Below are positions 1-3,927 of a DNA stretch of 21,211 nt, in pieces (the first letter of the stretch is position 1; each line of letters begins with the position of its first letter). The stretch comes from a virus. The stretch lies in IMG/VR virus record IMGVR_UViG_3300020183_000544, positions 1 to 21,211 of that record; one strand, written 5' to 3'. The notes below the pieces were generated by a model. It had not been told where the DNA came from. It searched no databases and saw only the letters and a program-made list of their open reading frames with translations. A program made the translations under genes and the position numbers.

Positions 1-90
1 CTTGGCCTGAGACAAGGTTTTGGTGACCGCCATGAGAAAACTGTCTTCAAAGGCGGCGTTGTCGGTGTCAAAGGTAATGGTAACTTTCAT
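1..90 (-). CDS. small conserved phage protein, N-terminal part (runs off left edge)
   Basis: The reading frame starts at ATG (complement of 88-90) and stays open to the left edge, giving 30 residues beginning MKVTITFDTDNAAFEDSF. Similar short openings (a beta strand, then DTDNAAFED) are familiar to me from small uncharacterised phage proteins, but I cannot assign a function. The start is supported by a promoter ending 9 nt upstream (100..127) with no Shine-Dalgarno sequence between, so the transcript is probably leaderless or nearly so. The rest of the gene lies outside the window. That it is a real gene is fairly likely; its role is unknown. Confidence 0.6.
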   Translation of the reverse strand, partial: MKVTITFDTDNAAFEDSFLMAVTKTLSQAK

Positions 91-99
91 CGTGGGAAT

Positions 100-127
100 A
101 ATCTACCAGAGCCAGCCAGAAAGTCAA
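100..127 (-). promoter_or_regulatory. sigma-70-type promoter with ATG 9 nt after the -10
   Basis: On the minus strand, TTGACT (122-127), a 16-nt spacer and TAGATT (100-105) are followed after 9 nt by the ATG at 90. A run of seven A lies just upstream of the -35 (AAAAAAAGCTG then TTGACT). It is one of five promoters of this design in the left 2.1 kb. Confidence 0.6.
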
Positions 128-136
128 CAGCTTTTT

Positions 137-382
137 TTAGCCCAGCACCAGAAAGTTACGGCGGCCAAGCTCAGCCACTTCGTTCAATGCTTCGGCATTC
201 CATTCATCATTGAATTGAAGGGCTTGCCAACGAATGGTCTTGGCCACAGCTTCCAGAGTAGTGTGCACCGGCTTGAAGGAGTTGAGTCCGTAACCATAAA
301 GTGTGCTGTCGTCCACGTTGGACAAATCACGGTTGAAGTCTTTGGCGATGGCGAAAGCGGCCTGGAATTGTTGAAGTGTCAT
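137..382 (-). CDS. conserved hypothetical protein, 81 aa
   Basis: Encodes 81 residues starting MTLQQFQAAFAIAKDF, with the motifs DDSTLYGYGL, a KPVHTTL segment, RWQALQFNDEW and a basic GRRNFLVLG ending. There is no signal peptide or membrane segment; it looks like a small soluble mostly helical protein. I have the impression that proteins of this pattern occur in phages and plasmids, but I know no function for them. It has its own promoter (392..419), with ATG 9 nt past the -10, and its first codons (ATG ACA CTT CAA CAA) are CA-rich. The next gene downstream (1..90) has its own promoter, so this one is probably monocistronic. Confidence 0.65.
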   Translation of the reverse strand: MTLQQFQAAFAIAKDFNRDLSNVDDSTLYGYGLNSFKPVHTTLEAVAKTIRWQALQFNDEWNAEALNEVAELGRRNFLVLG

Positions 383-391
383 CTTGGAAAG

Positions 392-419
392 ATCCTACAC
401 CATCCCTTCAGAACCTCAA
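392..419 (-). promoter_or_regulatory. sigma-70-type promoter with ATG 9 nt after the -10
   Basis: TTGAGG (414-419), a 16-nt spacer and TAGGAT (392-397) on the minus strand, then 9 nt to the ATG at 382. The -35 box abuts the 115-bp repeat (422-536), whose end supplies an A6 tract like an UP element. The same arrangement recurs at 1331..1359. Confidence 0.6.
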
Positions 420-421
420 GC

Positions 422-536
422 ACTTTTTTCGGAACAAGTTTCATGCCAATCGCAGGAAAAATCGCACTTGGCACGGCACTTGCTAGCGCGAAGCCGCCGA
501 CCGTCGTTGTAACTCGTTGATGCTGAAGGGGTTACA
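422..536. repeat. 115-bp dispersed repeat, copy A
   Basis: Identical at every base to 1362..1476, 940 bp away. Each copy sits directly upstream of the -35 box of a minus-strand promoter. It contains, in plus-strand order, the A/T tract next to the promoter, a minus-strand TTGGCATGAAA motif (plus 439-449), a plus-strand sigma-54-like site (468..484), a GC-rich block, and a 28-nt imperfect palindrome (509..536) with 11-nt arms around a 6-nt centre. There is no credible coding potential. Perfect identity means recent duplication or active homogenisation. Confidence 0.9.
468..484 (+). promoter_or_regulatory. sigma-54 (RpoN) promoter-like site in repeat copy A
   Basis: TGGCACGGCACTTGCT (469-484) fits the -24/-12 consensus TGGCACR-N4-TTGCW at all constrained positions, with GG at 470-471 and GC at 482-483, exactly 12 nt apart. 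It points rightward, but the genes to the right lie on the other strand, so any transcript would be antisense to 556..762 or a small RNA. It may be fortuitous, or may serve as a protein-binding site. Confidence 0.4.
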
Positions 537-555
537 ATTGCACTTTCTTATTTAA

Positions 556-762
556 CTAATCATTCCGCACTTTCTCAAGTTTGGAGTATTCAATATCATT
601 TATGACAACTTCAATTTGCTTGATTTTCTCTCTTACCGCGTCAGCGTACATATTCTTCTTGTTCTCTACATAAAGCTCTTCGAGAAGTCCGAGAAATTGC
701 TGTGCATCACCAAGAATGCAACGAAGAGTCATGACAGTTTCAATGGACATTTTGTATTTCAT
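556..762 (-). CDS. hypothetical helical protein, 68 aa
   Basis: Encodes 68 residues starting MKYKMSIETVMTLRC, mostly amphipathic helix with many Glu and Lys (for example EELYVENKKNMYADAV) and a charged C-terminus. It looks like a small soluble alpha-hairpin or coiled-coil protein of unknown function. The start is uncertain. The frame extends upstream to a Met at 810, but that would overlap the preceding gene; Met at 762 leaves a 31-nt gap, and a third Met is at 750. No Shine-Dalgarno sequence is visible at any of them. It has no promoter of the local type, so it is probably the second gene of a two-gene unit with 794..1111. Confidence 0.55.
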   Translation of the reverse strand: MKYKMSIETVMTLRCILGDAQQFLGLLEELYVENKKNMYADAVREKIKQIEVVINDIEYSKLEKVRND

Positions 763-793
763 ATGTTGATAAGATATTAAGTTGAAAAAGAAA

Positions 794-1111
794 TTAGAAA
801 TTGACCACAATTGAGATTGTGAAGTTGGTTGGAGTGAAGTAAGATCGCTTCTTCGCGACCCACATCCGATGTTCCGCCTTGCGGATCTTCCGCAGTTGAC
901 GGCGACGGATCGCCTCTTCCTTGCGGTGACGGGTGAGTTGGGCGGAGAGTTCCCGACCCCACTGGTCGAGCTGCTCGTAAGACAGTTCGCTCCAGATCGG
1001 ACGAGGGCGTCGGCCCCAGATTTCCTTCTCGCCGTCGCTGATGAAGTCGATCAGCTGGTCGCGCGTGGGAACGAAGGTGGTGTTGGTGTTGTTGTTCATC
1101 GTGTTGTTCAT
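794..1111 (-). CDS. basic hypothetical protein with Asn/Thr N-terminal tag, 105 aa
   Basis: Encodes 105 residues. The first dozen (MNNTMNNNTNTT) are an Asn/Thr low-complexity leader almost the same as in two neighbouring unrelated genes. The body then begins FVPTRDQLIDFISDGEKEI, followed by an aromatic PIWSELSYEQLDQW block and a long Arg/Lys-rich helix (residues about 60-90, RHRKEEAIRRRQLRKIRK) that could contact nucleic acid. The function is not recognised. The promoter (1119..1146) and first codons lie in the 82-bp repeat, and the ATG is 7 nt beyond the -10, so the mRNA should start at or next to the AUG. The gene is GC-rich compared with the phage structural genes. Confidence 0.65.
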   Translation of the reverse strand: MNNTMNNNTNTTFVPTRDQLIDFISDGEKEIWGRRPRPIWSELSYEQLDQWGRELSAQLTRHRKEEAIRRRQLRKIRKAEHRMWVAKKRSYFTPTNFTISIVVNF

Positions 1112-1168
1112 GTGTAAGAAGGTATCAGGTTTTCGGCGGAAGTCAAGAACTTCTGCGTAGATTTTTCA
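1087..1168. repeat. 82-bp dispersed repeat, copy A (promoter plus start codon module)
   Basis: Identical at every base to 2043..2124, 956 bp away. On the minus strand it runs from upstream sequence through -35, -10, ATG and the codons for MNNTMNNN, after which the two coding sequences are unrelated. The outer end overlaps the stop codon (1166-1168) of the 51-aa gene. A third, shorter version covering only the codons starts at 1321. Confidence 0.9.
1119..1146 (-). promoter_or_regulatory. sigma-70-type promoter, predicted leaderless start
   Basis: TTGACT (1141-1146), 16-nt spacer, TACCTT (1119-1124) preceded by TGA, then only 7 nt to the ATG at 1111. A transcription start 6-8 nt after the -10 would fall on the AUG. 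It lies inside the 82-bp repeat. Confidence 0.6.
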
Positions 1169-1321
1169 GTCGAGATCCGCCGTCGTTCCGTCGCTGTAGA
1201 TCGCAACGCTGAACGTGCGCCCGTTGGCGCGGGTGATGGTCTTGATGCGGACGAGCCTGCGAGAGGCGCGGCGCGCGGTGGAGTTGGTGTTCGTGTTGTT
1301 GTTGTTCATCGTGTTGTTCAT
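1166..1321 (-). CDS. basic small protein with Asn/Thr N-terminal tag, 51 aa
   Basis: A 51-residue frame starts at the complement of 1319-1321 and ends with TGA at 1166-1168. It begins MNNTMNNNNTNTNSTARRA and continues with an Arg-rich segment (ARRASRRLVRIKTITR) and a beta-type tail (GRTFSVAIYSDGTTADLD) like a small strand-turn-strand fold. No family is recognised. Three things support it as real: the same N-terminal codons as 794..1111 and 1789..2067, a well-placed promoter (1331..1359), and a stop that falls exactly where the next promoter repeat begins. Longer frames in other phases across this interval are shadows. Confidence 0.6.
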   Translation of the reverse strand: MNNTMNNNNTNTNSTARRASRRLVRIKTITRANGRTFSVAIYSDGTTADLD

Positions 1322-1330
1322 CTTGGGTAA

Positions 1331-1359
1331 ACCCTATCATGGACGCGGGAAAAACTCAA
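1331..1359 (-). promoter_or_regulatory. sigma-70-type promoter with ATG 9 nt after the -10
   Basis: TTGAGT (1354-1359), 17-nt spacer, TAGGGT (1331-1336) preceded by TGA, and 9 nt to the ATG at 1321. The -35 abuts repeat copy B (1362..1476), which supplies the upstream A tract (AAAAAAGTTG before TTGAGT). Confidence 0.55.
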
Positions 1360-1361
1360 CA

Positions 1362-1476
1362 ACTTTTTTCGGAACAAGTTTCATGCCAATCGCAGGAAAA
1401 ATCGCACTTGGCACGGCACTTGCTAGCGCGAAGCCGCCGACCGTCGTTGTAACTCGTTGATGCTGAAGGGGTTACA
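1362..1476. repeat. 115-bp dispersed repeat, copy B
   Basis: Same 115 bases as 422..536. The left end abuts the -35 box of the promoter at 1331..1359. The right end stops at the conserved palindrome (1449..1476). It is followed by about 27 bp of C-rich sequence and then a third, diverged palindrome (1504..1531). Confidence 0.9.
1408..1424 (+). promoter_or_regulatory. sigma-54 promoter-like site in repeat copy B
   Basis: Same 16-base match to the -24/-12 consensus as at 468..484 (GG at 1410-1411, GC at 1422-1423). It points toward 1430 and beyond, antisense to the 1548..2067 operon. Confidence 0.4.
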
Positions 1477-1503
1477 CCGCCGCGCTCCCCCCAACCCCCC
1501 AGC

Positions 1504-1531
1504 GTAACTCCTTGCACACCAAGAGTTTACA
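1504..1531. repeat. diverged third copy of the 28-nt palindromic element
   Basis: GTAACTCCTTG, six bases, AAGAGTTTACA. Compared with the elements at 509..536 and 1449..1476 (arms GTAACTCGTTG and AAGGGGTTACA), 19 of 22 arm bases match while all six central bases differ. Past the element, the sequence AATTGCACTTT follows here as it does after 536. Conserved inverted arms around a variable centre suit a protein-binding or strand-exchange site, but no recombinase is in the window. Confidence 0.6.
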
Positions 1532-1547
1532 ATTGCACTTTATTTGC

Positions 1548-1649
1548 TCAATTCTTGTACAGTATCTTCATGACATACACTGCGACAATTGACGCACAGA
1601 TGATAAAGATATCAACGCTTGCAATGTTAATTTCAAAACTCATGTCCAT
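1548..1649 (-). CDS. 33-aa single-pass membrane peptide
   Basis: A 33-residue frame starts MDMSFEINIASVDIFIICA and continues SIVAVYVMKILYKN before TGA at 1548-1550. Residues about 8-28 form one hydrophobic helix, with acidic residues before it and Lys after it, as in an inner-membrane micropeptide (holin-like, toxin-like or regulatory; no family can be assigned). It starts 17 nt after the stop of another 33-residue membrane peptide and is last in the unit driven from 2075..2102. The leader before the ATG is rich in A and C (ACAACACAAATAAACAA) with no Shine-Dalgarno. Well below usual gene-calling limits. Confidence 0.5.
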   Translation of the reverse strand: MDMSFEINIASVDIFIICASIVAVYVMKILYKN

Positions 1650-1666
1650 TTGTTTATTTGTGTTGT

Positions 1667-1768
1667 TTAGTTAAGAGCAGAAACAAAGTATCCGAGAATG
1701 ATAATGACAAAACTAACTGAGAGAATCAAAGAAGCCGCGAACATTAAAAGAAGAGAGAGTTTGTTCAT
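1667..1768 (-). CDS. 33-aa hydrophobic membrane peptide
   Basis: A 33-residue frame starts MNKLSLLLMFAASLILSVS and ends FVIIILGYFVSALN, followed by TAA (1667-1669). Almost the whole length is hydrophobic, with one Lys near the N-terminus: a single transmembrane helix or an uncleaved signal anchor. It lies 20 nt after the 92-aa gene, and the intervening leader is a nearly pure CA repeat (ACATACAACACACAACACAC). Two same-length membrane peptides in tandem suggest a two-component membrane-acting pair, but this is inference. Function unknown. Confidence 0.5.
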   Translation of the reverse strand: MNKLSLLLMFAASLILSVSFVIIILGYFVSALN

Positions 1769-1788
1769 GTGTGTTGTGTGTTGTATGT

Positions 1789-2067
1789 TTATCCAATTGA
1801 GATAATCTCAAAGCGATCCCATTGTCCCTTGTTGGACTCAGGAATCAGACTACCGCGAAGGAAGTCAAGGATCGGATGATCTGACAGAACCATTCCGTCA
1901 ATCCTTACTGTGTTGAGACTAGCGTTACGGTCGTAGCCGATACGCTTGACGTATCCGTTGAAGATCTCACCGGGCTTGTATCCGCCCCAGTACTTGGTGA
2001 GGCGAAGAGTGATGTTGCAAACCTTGTTCGTGTTGTTCGTGTTGTTGTTGTTCATCGTGTTGTTCAT
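1789..2067 (-). CDS. hypothetical protein with Asn/Thr N-terminal tag, 92 aa
   Basis: Encodes 92 residues: the shared leader MNNTMNNNNTNNTN, then a compact beta-rich body with KVCNITLRLTKYWGG, PGEIFNGYVKRIGYD, a DHPILDFLRG helix and the ending DRFEIISIG. The fold resembles a small barrel (SH3- or OB-like), but no family is recognised. Promoter and first codons lie in the 82-bp repeat (2043..2124), giving a predicted leaderless mRNA. It heads a three-gene unit with the 33-aa membrane peptides at 1667..1768 and 1548..1649. Confidence 0.65.
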   Translation of the reverse strand: MNNTMNNNNTNNTNKVCNITLRLTKYWGGYKPGEIFNGYVKRIGYDRNASLNTVRIDGMVLSDHPILDFLRGSLIPESNKGQWDRFEIISIG

Positions 2068-2124
2068 GTGTAAGAAGGTATCAGGTTTTCGGCGGAAGTC
2101 AAGAACTTCTGCGTAGATTTTTCA
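2043..2124. repeat. 82-bp dispersed repeat, copy B (promoter plus start codon module)
   Basis: Same 82 bases as 1087..1168, covering the promoter, start codon and the shared Asn/Thr codons of the 92-aa gene. The flanks are unrelated on both sides, so the duplicated unit has sharp edges. Confidence 0.9.
2075..2102 (-). promoter_or_regulatory. sigma-70-type promoter, predicted leaderless start
   Basis: TTGACT (2097-2102), 16-nt spacer, TACCTT (2075-2080), then 7 nt to the ATG at 2067; identical to the promoter at 1119..1146. About 50 nt further upstream is a minus-strand TGGCATGAAAAATGCT (2152-2167), with GG and GC spaced as in sigma-54 sites, echoing the TTGGCATGAAA motif of the 115-bp repeats. 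Confidence 0.55.
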
Positions 2125-2408
2125 TTTTTCTTCTGTCCAAAGCGACAGCACAGCATTTTTCATGCCAAACCTGTCCCCCTACCCATTTTTCAAAAAATTT
2201 CTTGACTTTTTACTTGGAATATGGGGGGAGGGGGTTCACATCATTCTCCCCAATTCAATTAAACTATCTTTATTTAACTCAATCCAACTATATATATATT
2301 CTTCCTTCTCTATCTATCTATACCTATAAAAAACAAACAAAAGTCGAAGGGGGGCTACCCATTTTTGGAAAAATATAGATAAAAACTGTTTTGAATATCT
2401 CTTCGGGG
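2125..2408. other. gene-free AT-rich stretch with G/C tracts
   Basis: No credible gene is seen on either strand. It contains a duplicated CTACCCATTTTT (2179-2190 and 2355-2366) and long G or C runs. C5TACCC at about 2175-2184 could pair with the last ten bases of the G-tract near 2225-2236 around a loop of roughly 45 nt. There are also an A/T palindrome-like patch (TTTTTCAAAAAA) and pyrimidine-rich tetranucleotide runs (TCTATCTATCTA near 2310-2320). It lies downstream of the endonuclease VII gene and upstream of the 92-aa gene on the same strand, so it may hold a terminator and distal regulatory sites. Confidence 0.5.
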
Positions 2409-2765
2409 CTAAAAATCCGGGGGACTATTTTGCATATTTCCGCTTTGTAGATATACCAATGCTCTTTTTAATATTTCTATATCGTCATTGAATTTTCCCA
2501 ATCCTAAATTGCAACTATTACATATATATCCACGAAAAGAGCTTGAAAAATGACAATGATCCAATATCCAATTCTCTGTATAATTGTTGCAAATAGGACA
2601 ATTTCCGGGATTTGGCGGAGGGTTCTGGGACCGTAACTCTTTCCTGATGCTCGAAAGTGCTTGTGAGCAGGTTTTACAGGTGTTTTTGCGTCCGTTTTCG
2701 GCGCTGGAAAACGTTGGATATTCTTCTATATTTTTATATATTCCACAATTTCGGCATTTTTTAAT
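2409..2765 (-). CDS. endonuclease VII-like resolvase with apparent ATT start
   Basis: A Holliday-junction resolvase or debranching nuclease of the T4 gp49 (recombination endonuclease VII) type, which cuts branched DNA before and during packaging. The frame translates to 118 residues if the ATT at 2763-2765 is the start (read as M-KKCRNCGIYKN). It has an N-terminal four-Cys zinc ribbon (C4, C7, C30, C33), then CPIC at 56-59, the HNH/beta-beta-alpha-metal core LDHCH at 68-72, RGYICNSCNLGLG at 78-90, and a helical tail ending in TAG. The order and length match the family. No in-frame ATG precedes the first zinc Cys; the frame is closed upstream by TAA at 2793-2795. Family members usually begin MKKC, so ATT as start (or a mutated ATG) is the natural reading. 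Divergent from the PhoH-like gene. Confidence 0.75.
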   Translation of the reverse strand: MKKCRNCGIYKNIEEYPTFSSAENGRKNTCKTCSQALSSIRKELRSQNPPPNPGNCPICNNYTENWILDHCHFSSSFRGYICNSCNLGLGKFNDDIEILKRALVYLQSGNMQNSPPDF

Positions 2766-2776
2766 ATTATTATTCT

Positions 2777-2801
2777 GTGTAATAATATAATATTATATCT
2801 A
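2777..2801 (+). promoter_or_regulatory. GTGTAA motif, probable promoter of the 2802-8446 operon
   Basis: GTGTAATAATATAATATTAT begins at 2777, 25 nt before the PhoH-like start. It shares GTGTAA plus an A/T run with the sites at 8450, 11485, 17099 and 18584 but lies farther from its ATG. No -35 box is evident. It lies within the 36-bp divergent gap between the endonuclease VII and PhoH-like genes. Confidence 0.5.
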
Positions 2802-3521
2802 ATGAAAGATAAAAAGAAAGATAAATCACCCAAAGTCCCACAACGTGATAAAATCAAAGACTCTCTCAGTATAAAAGAATTAAATTGGACGGCGCGGCAA
2901 AAAGAGTTCATTACGCTCGCAACAGATAAAAATACGCGCATCATATTTGTGAACGGCCCAGCGGGAACGAGCAAATCAATCATTTCAACTTATGTATCAT
3001 TATTATTATTGAATGAAAAGAAAATTAGCGATATAATATATATAAGGTCAGCTGTTGAAAGTAGCGACAGCAAAATAGGTTATTTACCGGGTGATGTAGA
3101 GGACAAATTGCATTTTTATAATTTGCCCTTCTTGGAGAAACTGGATGAACTCCTGCCAAATGCAGAAGTGGACAAGCTGCAAAAAGATGAGCGAGTCGTA
3201 ACTCATCCTATCAATTATGCGCGAGGAATGAGTTGGGCGGCTAAATCAATCATTTTTGATGAAGCGCAAAATAGCACGGCAAAAGAAATTATCACAATCC
3301 TAACACGTCTTGGCGAATTTAGTCGTTGTTTCATCTTGGCTGATCCTATGCAAACTGATTTGTCGTCGAATAAGAGCGGAGGTTTTGGAAAATTATATGA
3401 TTTATTCTCTGACGAGGAAAGCAAGGAAAACGGTATATATACTTTCTCTTTCACAGAGGAAGATATCGTACGTTCGAAGATAGTCAAATTTATTGTTAAT
3501 AAACTTAAAAAATTAAAATAA
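2802..3521 (+). CDS. PhoH-like P-loop ATPase
   Basis: Cytoplasmic ATPase of the PhoH family, related to superfamily 1 helicases and common in phages; its role in infection is unsettled (RNA metabolism and phosphate stress have been proposed). The 239-residue protein has a Walker A loop GPAGTSKS (52-59), the PhoH-type GYLPG (93-97), Walker B IIFDEAQ (150-156), a DPMQTD motif (181-186) and the closing FTEEDIVRSKIVKFIV. This is essentially the ATPase domain alone, with a Lys-rich N-terminal extension and no KH or PIN domain. It is first in a six-gene overlapping operon leading to the large terminase. The start is preceded by A/T-rich sequence without a Shine-Dalgarno. Confidence 0.9.
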   Translation: MKDKKKDKSPKVPQRDKIKDSLSIKELNWTARQKEFITLATDKNTRIIFVNGPAGTSKSIISTYVSLLLLNEKKISDIIYIRSAVESSDSKIGYLPGDVEDKLHFYNLPFLEKLDELLPNAEVDKLQKDERVVTHPINYARGMSWAAKSIIFDEAQNSTAKEIITILTRLGEFSRCFILADPMQTDLSSNKSGGFGKLYDLFSDEESKENGIYTFSFTEEDIVRSKIVKFIVNKLKKLK

Positions 3522-3528
3522 TAAAATT

Positions 3529-3927
3529 ATGAAAATATACTGCCAAAAATGTGGCACACCTCATAGTGCGATAGAAAAGCCGAATTTCTGCACGAAATGT
3601 GGTAATCCTTTCAATTCGAGGATGGCGGCGGCGTCAGCGCCAACACGTCCAGCTTCGCCTCGATTCGTTCGTCCTCAAAAAATTCAAAACGATTCTGTTT
3701 ATACAGAAGTTGACGAAGATAATTATGAAACAGAAATAAATACTGAACTGGCTTTCAGTACATCAAAGCTAGATGTTGAAATTGAAAAAGATGATATTAA
3801 ACCTTTAAAAATTGAAAATGTCATGGGTACAGTGAATCCCAATGATATTAAAATCGAAAAGTTCGAAGGATCTGCAAATTATTCTGCTGAAGATTTCAAG
3901 AGAGAGGCGGGTTCATTAAGAACTTAA
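3529..3927 (+). CDS. zinc-ribbon protein, 132 aa
   Basis: The N-terminal 28 residues form a zinc ribbon (C5-x2-C8, C21-x2-C24, in the pattern YCQKCGTP and FCTKCGNPF). A flexible Ala/Pro-rich linker and an acidic low-complexity tail follow, with repeated IEK/DIK segments (about 85-120). The tail probably stays disordered and mediates protein contacts. It starts 7 nt after the PhoH-like gene, and its stop overlaps the sigma-factor start (TAATG at 3925-3929), so it may be a partner of either. Function not known; the zinc ribbon is clear. Confidence 0.75.
   Translation: MKIYCQKCGTPHSAIEKPNFCTKCGNPFNSRMAAASAPTRPASPRFVRPQKIQNDSVYTEVDEDNYETEINTELAFSTSKLDVEIEKDDIKPLKIENVMGTVNPNDIKIEKFEGSANYSAEDFKREAGSLRT

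Noticed and set aside
20-520. Plus-strand 166-codon open frame, and a plus-strand frame at 1215-1460 with the same C-terminal 32 residues
   Set aside because: The shared end is only the 115-bp repeat read in the same frame. The region holds better supported minus-strand genes with promoters, and the predicted proteins are not protein-like.
1143-1340. Minus-strand 65-codon frame, rich in His and Gln
   Set aside because: It is a shifted reading of the 51-aa gene (1166..1321); the His/Gln runs come from the CA-rich codons read out of frame.
422-1531. Integron attC sites or cassette array
   Set aside because: The repeats and small genes look cassette-like, but the GTTRRRY/RYYYAAC core boxes are absent and no integrase is present.
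509-1531. CRISPR array
   Set aside because: Only three 28-nt elements at irregular spacing, two of them inside a longer duplicated block; no spacers or cas genes.
2186-2408. A further minus-strand gene after endonuclease VII
   Set aside because: The only frames are under about 25 codons, without a start codon or promoter.
2726-2983. Minus-strand 85-codon frame over the PhoH-like start
   Set aside because: Antisense shadow of the PhoH-like gene; its end also overlaps the much better supported endonuclease VII frame.
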